Origin: Ga0077560 sp046330435
GTDB taxonomy: Bacteria > Actinomycetota > Thermoleophilia > Miltoncostaeales > Miltoncostaeaceae
Reading direction: 5' to 3'
DNA: 64,000 bases
Assembly (NCBI GenBank): GCA_046330435.1
Contig: JAXLST010000010.1
Span: forward strand, 124,001 to 188,000
The notes below the pieces were generated by a model. It searched no databases. It worked only from the letters and a program-made list of their open reading frames with translations, and was not told the origin of the DNA. Of the stretch, positions 59,745-64,000 are shown one piece after another. A program made the position numbers and the translations under genes. Positions within the stretch are counted from its first letter, which is position 1. Each line of letters opens with the position of its first letter.

Positions 59745-60334
59745 GGCCCGACCTCGGGATCGTCGCGGACATGGTGCCGCGCGGCAGCCGGGTGCTGGAC
59801 CTGGGCTGCGGGGACGGGGCGCTGCTGGAGGAGCTCATCCGCCGCCGCGGCTGCTCCGGGCAGGGGGTGGAGGTGTCCCCCGAGGCGTTCCACGCCTGCA
59901 TCTCCCGCGGCATCCCGGTGGTGAGCGCCGACATCGACCAGGGCCTGCCGGACTTCTCGGACGGGTCGTTCGACGTGGTGGTGCTGTCCCAGACCCTGCA
60001 GACCACGTACCGGCCGGCGCTGGTGCTGCGGGAGATGATGCGCGTGGCCGCGGTGGGGATCGTGTCGTTCCCGAACTTCGGGCACCTCGGCCTGCGGATG
60101 CAGCTGCTGCTGCGGGGGCGCATGCCCAGCAGCCGGCTGCTGCCCCACAGCTGGTACGAGACGCCGAACATCCACCACTGCACGATCACCGACTTCGAGC
60201 AGCTGGCGCGCGCCGAGGGGCTGGTGGCCGCCGAGCGCGTGCTGCTGAACTCCGCCGGCGGCCCGGCGGGGACGTGGGTGCAGCGCCGCCCGAACCTCCT
60301 GGCCGCGGGCGCCGCCTACCTGCTTCGGCGCTAA
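59741..60334 (+). CDS. metW: MetW, methionine biosynthesis protein
   Basis: A 197-residue SAM-dependent methyltransferase-like protein. VLDLGCGDGALLEEL is the SAM-binding motif, followed by GVEVSPEAFHACISRGI, the SFDVVVLSQTLQTTYRP block and SWYETPNIHHCTITDFE, all characteristic of MetW, which in many bacteria is coupled to metX and needed for its activity. ATG overlaps the metX stop. Confidence 0.93.
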   Translation: MRPDLGIVADMVPRGSRVLDLGCGDGALLEELIRRRGCSGQGVEVSPEAFHACISRGIPVVSADIDQGLPDFSDGSFDVVVLSQTLQTTYRPALVLREMMRVAAVGIVSFPNFGHLGLRMQLLLRGRMPSSRLLPHSWYETPNIHHCTITDFEQLARAEGLVAAERVLLNSAGGPAGTWVQRRPNLLAAGAAYLLRR

Positions 60335-60341
60335 CCGGCGC

Positions 60342-61274
60342 GTGGACTCCCTCGAGGCGTTCCTCGACGCGTTCGGGACGTTCCTCGACCGGCTGGTGGA
60401 GGTGCGGTGGACGCCCCTCGCGCTGGCGGTGTGCCTGCACCTGGGCAACCTGGGGCTGCGGACCTACGCGTGGCGGAACATCATCGCCGCCGCGTACCCC
60501 GGCGCCCGCGTGCTGTGGCGGCACACCTTCGGGGCGTACTCGGCCGGCGTCGCGGTGAACGCGGTGCTGCCCGCCCGCGCGGGCGACCCGGTGAAGCTCT
60601 GGCTGGTGCACAACCGGGTGGAGGGGGCGACCTACCCGACCCTGGGGGCGACGCTGGTGGCGGAGACGCTGGTGGACGCCGTGGTGGGCGGCGCGATGCT
60701 GCTGTGGGCGTGGCAGGCCGGGCTGCTGCCGTTCCCCGACATCCCGGCGCCGGCGTTCGAGGTGTCATGGGCGTACGACCACCCGTGGATCCTGGGGGTG
60801 ATCGCCGCGGTGGTGCTCACCGCGGTGCTGATCCTCGCCGTGCGGATCCGGGCGTTCTGGGCGCGGGTGCGCCAGGGCCTGGTGATCCTCACCATGCCGC
60901 GGCGCTACCTGCTGGAGGTCGCCTCGTTCCAGCTCGTGGGCTGGGGATGCCGCATCGCCGGCGCCTGAGCGTTCCTGGCGGCCTTCAACATCACCCCGTC
61001 GCTCAGCGCCGCCGTGCTGGTGCAGGTGGCCTCCAGCGCCGCCACCAGCCTCCCCGCCACGCCGGGCGGGCTGGGCCCCAAGCAGGCGCTGCTGGTGGTG
61101 CTGCTGGCGGGCGAGGCCGCCCGTGAGGACGTCCTGGCGTTCTCGGTGGGGATGGAGCTCACCACCCTCGCCGTGAACGTGGTGATCGGCCTCGCCGCGA
61201 TGTCGCTGATGGTCGGCGGGCTGCACGTCAGGCGGGCCATCGCCGAGGCCCGCAACGGCGGGCCGCCCGCCTAG
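60342..61274 (+). pseudogene. Flippase-like (UPF0104) membrane protein with in-frame UGA
   Basis: The frame from GTG 60342 encodes a lysylphosphatidylglycerol-synthase-TM/UPF0104-type integral membrane protein: about six helices, LPARAGDPVKLWLVH (family motif PARxGE-like), AETLVDAVVGG and, after the break, ATSLPATPGGLGPKQALLVVLL, the conserved second block. TGA at 60966-60968 interrupts the frame in RIAGA-stop-AFLAAF, where a tryptophan (TGG) would fit. The downstream part stays in the same frame to TAG at 61272-61274. It is either a nonsense mutation, a sequence error or recoding. It follows metW by 7 bases. Members move lipids or lipid-linked sugars. Confidence 0.8.
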
Positions 61275-62410
61275 GCCGCGCCGGCGCCGGGCGCGGGGCG
61301 CCGCGGCCGGCCCTGCAGCAGGCGCGCAACGTCGCTCATCGACAGCAGCCCGGCGAGGCGCCCGGCGTCGTCGAGCACCAGCCCCCGGTGCAGGCCGAAG
61401 CCCTGCAGCCGTCCCACGGCCTCCTGCAGCGGCTCCTCCGGCCGGAACCGGGCGACGTGGTCCACCGGGATCATGGCCCGCGAGATCGGCGTGGTCTCCC
61501 AGACGTCCCGCGGGACGCCGTGCAGGATCCCGTGGGGGAAGAGGCCGACCACCCGCCCGTCGTCGAGCACCGGGTAGGTCGTGTACGCCCCCGTCCACCG
61601 GGTGAACGCGTCCATCTCGTCGAGGGTCGTGGTGGCCGTCGTGGTGACCGGATCCGCGACCATGACGTCCCCGACGGTGAGGCCGGCCAGGCGGGAGGTG
61701 GCGGTCCCCACCTGCACCTCGCGGGCGGAGGCCTGCAGCAGGAACCAGCCGATGAGCGCCATCCACACGCCCGACAGCGGCGACCCGAGACCGAACGCGA
61801 TGAGCACGCCCAGGGCGATGATGCCGCCCGCGAAGAACCGGCCGGTGGCGCCCGCGATGCGCGTGGCGCGGGCGAAGTCCTTCGTGCGCCACCAGATCGC
61901 CGACCGCAGCACCCGGCCGCCGTCGGTGGGCAGGGCGGGGAGCATGTTGAACACCAGCAGGGCGATGTTGATGTAGCCCAGCCAGGCGGCGACCGCGTCG
62001 ACGGGCTCCGGGATGCCGGGGACCAGTGCGACGCCGGTGAAACCCAGGCCCAGGCCCAGCGACACCAGCGGGCCGGCGATCGCGATGCGGAACTCCGCGC
62101 CGGCGGACGGGAACATCCCCACGAACTTCGCGACGCCGCCGAACATCCACAGCGTGATGCCGTCGATGGTCATGCCGTCCCGGCGCGCCTGGATGGCGTG
62201 GCCGATCTCGTGCAGCAGGATCGACCCCAGGAACAGCACGGCCGCCGAGACGCCCATCACGGCGCGCGTGCCGCCGCCCAGGCCCGGGTTGGTCTCCGGG
62301 AAGATGCTGGTGGCCAGCGCGAACGTGAGGTACGCGGCGATGACCAGGACGCTCCAGTTGAGGCCGATCCTGACGCCCGCGATGCGACCCAGGGGGATGC
62401 TGTCGTTCAC
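61271..62410 (-). CDS. Site-2 protease-family membrane metalloprotease with CBS pair
   Basis: A 379-residue intramembrane zinc protease (M50B). It has several membrane helices, the zinc motif HEIGH at 67-71 in helix 2, and the second motif NMLPALPTDGG, where the Asp is the third ligand; the family's usual LDGG is TDGG here. The C-terminal part (about 245-365) contains two CBS domains (VADPVTTTATTTLDEMDAF and IPVDHVARFRPEEPLQEA), which often bind adenosyl nucleotides and gate activity. Substrates are probably membrane-bound regulators. It ends overlapping the flippase-like gene by 4 bases. Confidence 0.92.
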   Translation of the reverse strand: MNDSIPLGRIAGVRIGLNWSVLVIAAYLTFALATSIFPETNPGLGGGTRAVMGVSAAVLFLGSILLHEIGHAIQARRDGMTIDGITLWMFGGVAKFVGMFPSAGAEFRIAIAGPLVSLGLGLGFTGVALVPGIPEPVDAVAAWLGYINIALLVFNMLPALPTDGGRVLRSAIWWRTKDFARATRIAGATGRFFAGGIIALGVLIAFGLGSPLSGVWMALIGWFLLQASAREVQVGTATSRLAGLTVGDVMVADPVTTTATTTLDEMDAFTRWTGAYTTYPVLDDGRVVGLFPHGILHGVPRDVWETTPISRAMIPVDHVARFRPEEPLQEAVGRLQGFGLHRGLVLDDAGRLAGLLSMSDVARLLQGRPRRPAPGAGAA

Positions 62411-62496
62411 ATGGTCAGTGTCGCACGGCGGGGCGCCGCGGCGCGCCGGACCGGGCGCTTTGCCGGGGCGGCGACCCGTGCAAGCATGCCCGCCCG

Positions 62497-63513
62497 ATGC
62501 GGGTGCCCGGTGGAGTCGTCGCGATGCTTGCCGCCGCCGTGCTGGGCGCGGCGGTCGCCGTGGCCGTGCTGGTGGTCTCCGGCGTGGTGGGTGAGAACCG
62601 CGTGGTGGAGCGCACCGTCGGCATCCCGCAGGACGACGGCTCCGGCGAGTCGCGGCTGGCGGCGGTCAGCGCCGCGTCCCCGGCGGTGGTGCGGGTGGTG
62701 CCGCAGCCCGGCGTGCCGGGCGGCTCGGCCGTGGTGGTCGCCGGCGACGGCACCGCCGTGACCGCGCTGACGGTGGTGGGCGAGGCCGCGACGGTGCGCC
62801 TGGCGGCCGGCGGCGCGGCGGCGCGGGCCGAGGTGCTGGGCACCGTCCCCCAGTTGGGCATCGCCGTGGTCCGCCCGGAGCGCCCGGTGGGGGAGGCCGC
62901 CTCGCTCGGCGGGCTCGAACAGCCCCTGCCGCCGGGCCGGCCGGTGATGACGGTCGTCAACGCCACGGGCCTGGAGCCGCAGGTGGGCGCCGGGGTGGTG
63001 TCCGCCGTGCGGCGGGAGACCTCCACGCCGGCCGACGCGGTGCCGGAGGACGCGATCCTCACCGACGCCGGCGGCAGCGGCGCGCTGGGGGCGGCCCTGG
63101 TGGGGGAACGCGGGGACATCCTCGGCGTGATGATCCGCCCGGGCGCGGCCCTGCCGATGAACATCGCGGCCGCCGCCGCCAGGATCGTCGCCGACGGCGG
63201 CACCGTCCGCGTGGCCTACCTGGGCGCCATCGCGCGGGACGCCGCGGACGACCCCCCGGACGGGGTCACCGAGGGGGCCGTGGTGGTGACCGTGCGCGCC
63301 GGCAGCCCGGCCGACGGGGTGCTGGAGCCCGGTGACACGGTGGTGGGCGTCGGCTCCCGCCAGGTGCGCGACGCCCCCGGGCTCGCCGACGCCGTGTCGG
63401 GGGCCACCCCGGGCGACGTGGTGCGCATCGCGGTCGTCCGCGACGGCGAGCGGGCGGACCTCGAGGCGCGCCTCGCGGAGCGCCCCACGAGCCTCCCGGC
63501 GCCCCGCCGCTAG
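62497..63513 (+). CDS. HtrA-like pseudoprotease with PDZ domain
   Basis: A 338-residue protein: a membrane helix (GVVAMLAAAVLGAAVAVAVLVV), a trypsin-like domain and a PDZ domain (about 245-330, VVTVRAGSPADGVLEPGDTVVGVG). Compared with the active HtrA of this window (44701-45999), all three catalytic positions are changed: His to Thr92 (TALTVV for TNQHVV), Asp to Gly121 (QLGIAVV for TTDLAVI) and Ser to Leu197 (GALGAALV for GNSGGPLV). The fold is kept, so it is probably a scaffold or regulator. ATG 62497, divergent from the S2P gene. Confidence 0.85.
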   Translation: MRVPGGVVAMLAAAVLGAAVAVAVLVVSGVVGENRVVERTVGIPQDDGSGESRLAAVSAASPAVVRVVPQPGVPGGSAVVVAGDGTAVTALTVVGEAATVRLAAGGAAARAEVLGTVPQLGIAVVRPERPVGEAASLGGLEQPLPPGRPVMTVVNATGLEPQVGAGVVSAVRRETSTPADAVPEDAILTDAGGSGALGAALVGERGDILGVMIRPGAALPMNIAAAAARIVADGGTVRVAYLGAIARDAADDPPDGVTEGAVVVTVRAGSPADGVLEPGDTVVGVGSRQVRDAPGLADAVSGATPGDVVRIAVVRDGERADLEARLAERPTSLPAPRR

Positions 63514-64000
63514 TCGAACAGCGAGAAGTCGAAGCCCAGCTGGCCCTCGTCCCGGGGCGGGACGGGCGGCGGGGCGTCCGCGGCGGGCGGCGGGGGCGGC
63601 AGGTGGTCCTGCCGGGCGGCGTCCTGGGCGAGCCGGTCGGCGCGCTCGTTCGCCTCGTGGCCGGCGTGGCCCTTCACCAGCGTCGGCGTGACCCGGCGGT
63701 GCCGGGCGAGCTCGCGCAGCATGCGCTCCCACAGCTCCCGGTTCGCGACCGGCTCCTTGGCGGCGGTGCGCCAGCCCCGGCGCTGCCAGCCGGCCAGCCA
63801 CCCCTTGGAGATGGCGTTCGCGACGTAGGTGGAGTCGGTGACCAGCACCACCTCCGAACCCTCCGGGGCGGCGCGCAGGCCCTCCAGCACCGCCATGAGC
63901 TCCATGCGGTTGTTCGTGGACGGCGCCTCGCCTCCGGTGAGCACCACCTCGGTGCCCGCGGGGTCGCTCAGGATCGCCGCCCAGCCGCCGCGGGAGCCGT
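63510..64000 (-). CDS. rnhA: Ribonuclease HI, partial at window edge
   Basis: At least 163 residues are encoded; the 5' end lies beyond base 64000, where the frame reads GSRGGWAAILSDPAGTEVVL (the conserved GG-W region after the first catalytic Asp). Further motifs are TNNRMELMAVLEGL with the catalytic Glu, VTDSTYVANAISKGWLAGW with the catalytic Asp, and HAGHEANERADRLAQDAA with His and the last Asp. A Pro/Ala-rich, acidic tail follows the domain. It removes RNA from RNA-DNA hybrids. Its 3' end overlaps the convergent pseudoprotease gene by 4 bases. Confidence 0.95.
   Translation of the reverse strand, partial: GSRGGWAAILSDPAGTEVVLTGGEAPSTNNRMELMAVLEGLRAAPEGSEVVLVTDSTYVANAISKGWLAGWQRRGWRTAAKEPVANRELWERMLRELARHRRVTPTLVKGHAGHEANERADRLAQDAARQDHLPPPPPAADAPPPVPPRDEGQLGFDFSLFD

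Noticed and set aside
60966..60968. UGA as selenocysteine
   Set aside because: The family has no selenocysteine or Cys at this position, no SECIS-like hairpin is evident just downstream, and Trp fits the context.
1..64000. CRISPR arrays
   Set aside because: No set of short repeats with regular unique spacers was seen; the only arrays are the coding repeats at 18-20 kb and short repeat pairs.

Overview
The window is high-GC DNA (about 70% or more over most of its length) with very GC-rich third codon positions, many GTG/TTG starts and chains of genes overlapping by 4 bases. Actinomycetota-type content (tRNA-Gln/tRNA-Glu pair, HtrA-type proteases) occurs beside a type IV pilus pilB-pilT-pilC set that directly follows alaS-ruvX-mltG-aroE. 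This combination suggests a deep-branching actinobacterium, most likely class Thermoleophilia (Solirubrobacterales or Miltoncostaeales-like). That placement is inferred from gene content and style; no 16S rRNA or other phylogenetic marker was tested.

Region 1 (1-6,725) looks like the right end of an integrated mobilizable element. It holds a gene fragment at the left edge, a secreted protein, a MobF (TrwC/TraI) relaxase-helicase, an excisionase-like HTH protein and a tyrosine integrase that ends next to the 3' end of a tRNA-Glu gene. The left end is not visible. Region 2 (6,726-12,251) has tRNA-Glu and tRNA-Gln, a collagen-like secreted protein, a two-subunit ABC exporter and a divergent glutamate formimidoyltransferase homologue. 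Region 3 (12,269-18,152) has a small membrane protein that appears to use an AUC start, the hisS-aspS pair, a secreted zinc-protease-like protein, two small unknowns and a thioredoxin-like lipoprotein.

Region 4 (18,237-32,386) begins with a secreted protein of tandem 34-residue cysteine repeats. It continues with a tRNA thiolase, MnmA, that carries an IscU/NifU-like scaffold domain at its N-terminus, then alaS, ruvX, mltG, aroE, a LiaF-like membrane protein and pilB-pilT-pilC, closing at a strong hairpin. Region 5 (32,478-49,575) is a mixed set of mostly single genes: secreted and membrane proteins, a PNPOx-like protein, a CrtC/AttH-like protein, a TetR-SDR pair with two clear operators, a beta-lactamase-fold hydrolase, a PAS-GGDEF-EAL protein, a Vps62-like membrane protein, an HtrA protease, a phosphatase, a Leu/Glu-dehydrogenase homologue lacking its catalytic lysines, a fructosamine-kinase-like protein, a low-molecular-weight phosphatase and thioredoxin 2.

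Region 6 (49,951-64,000) starts with an ECF sigma operon (sigma, small protein, CmpX-like channel, LOG-family protein) whose sigma gene is frameshifted. It continues with ribonuclease Z, a SpoIID/LytB-like protein, a cupin, an MFS transporter and a methionine cluster (metY, metX, metW). Last come a flippase-like membrane protein interrupted by an in-frame UGA, a site-2 protease with CBS domains, an HtrA-like protein that has lost its whole catalytic triad, and a partial RNase HI gene at the right edge. Three coding irregularities (AUC start near 12,269, frameshift near 50,086, UGA at 60,966) may be real or may be sequence errors; rereading would decide.
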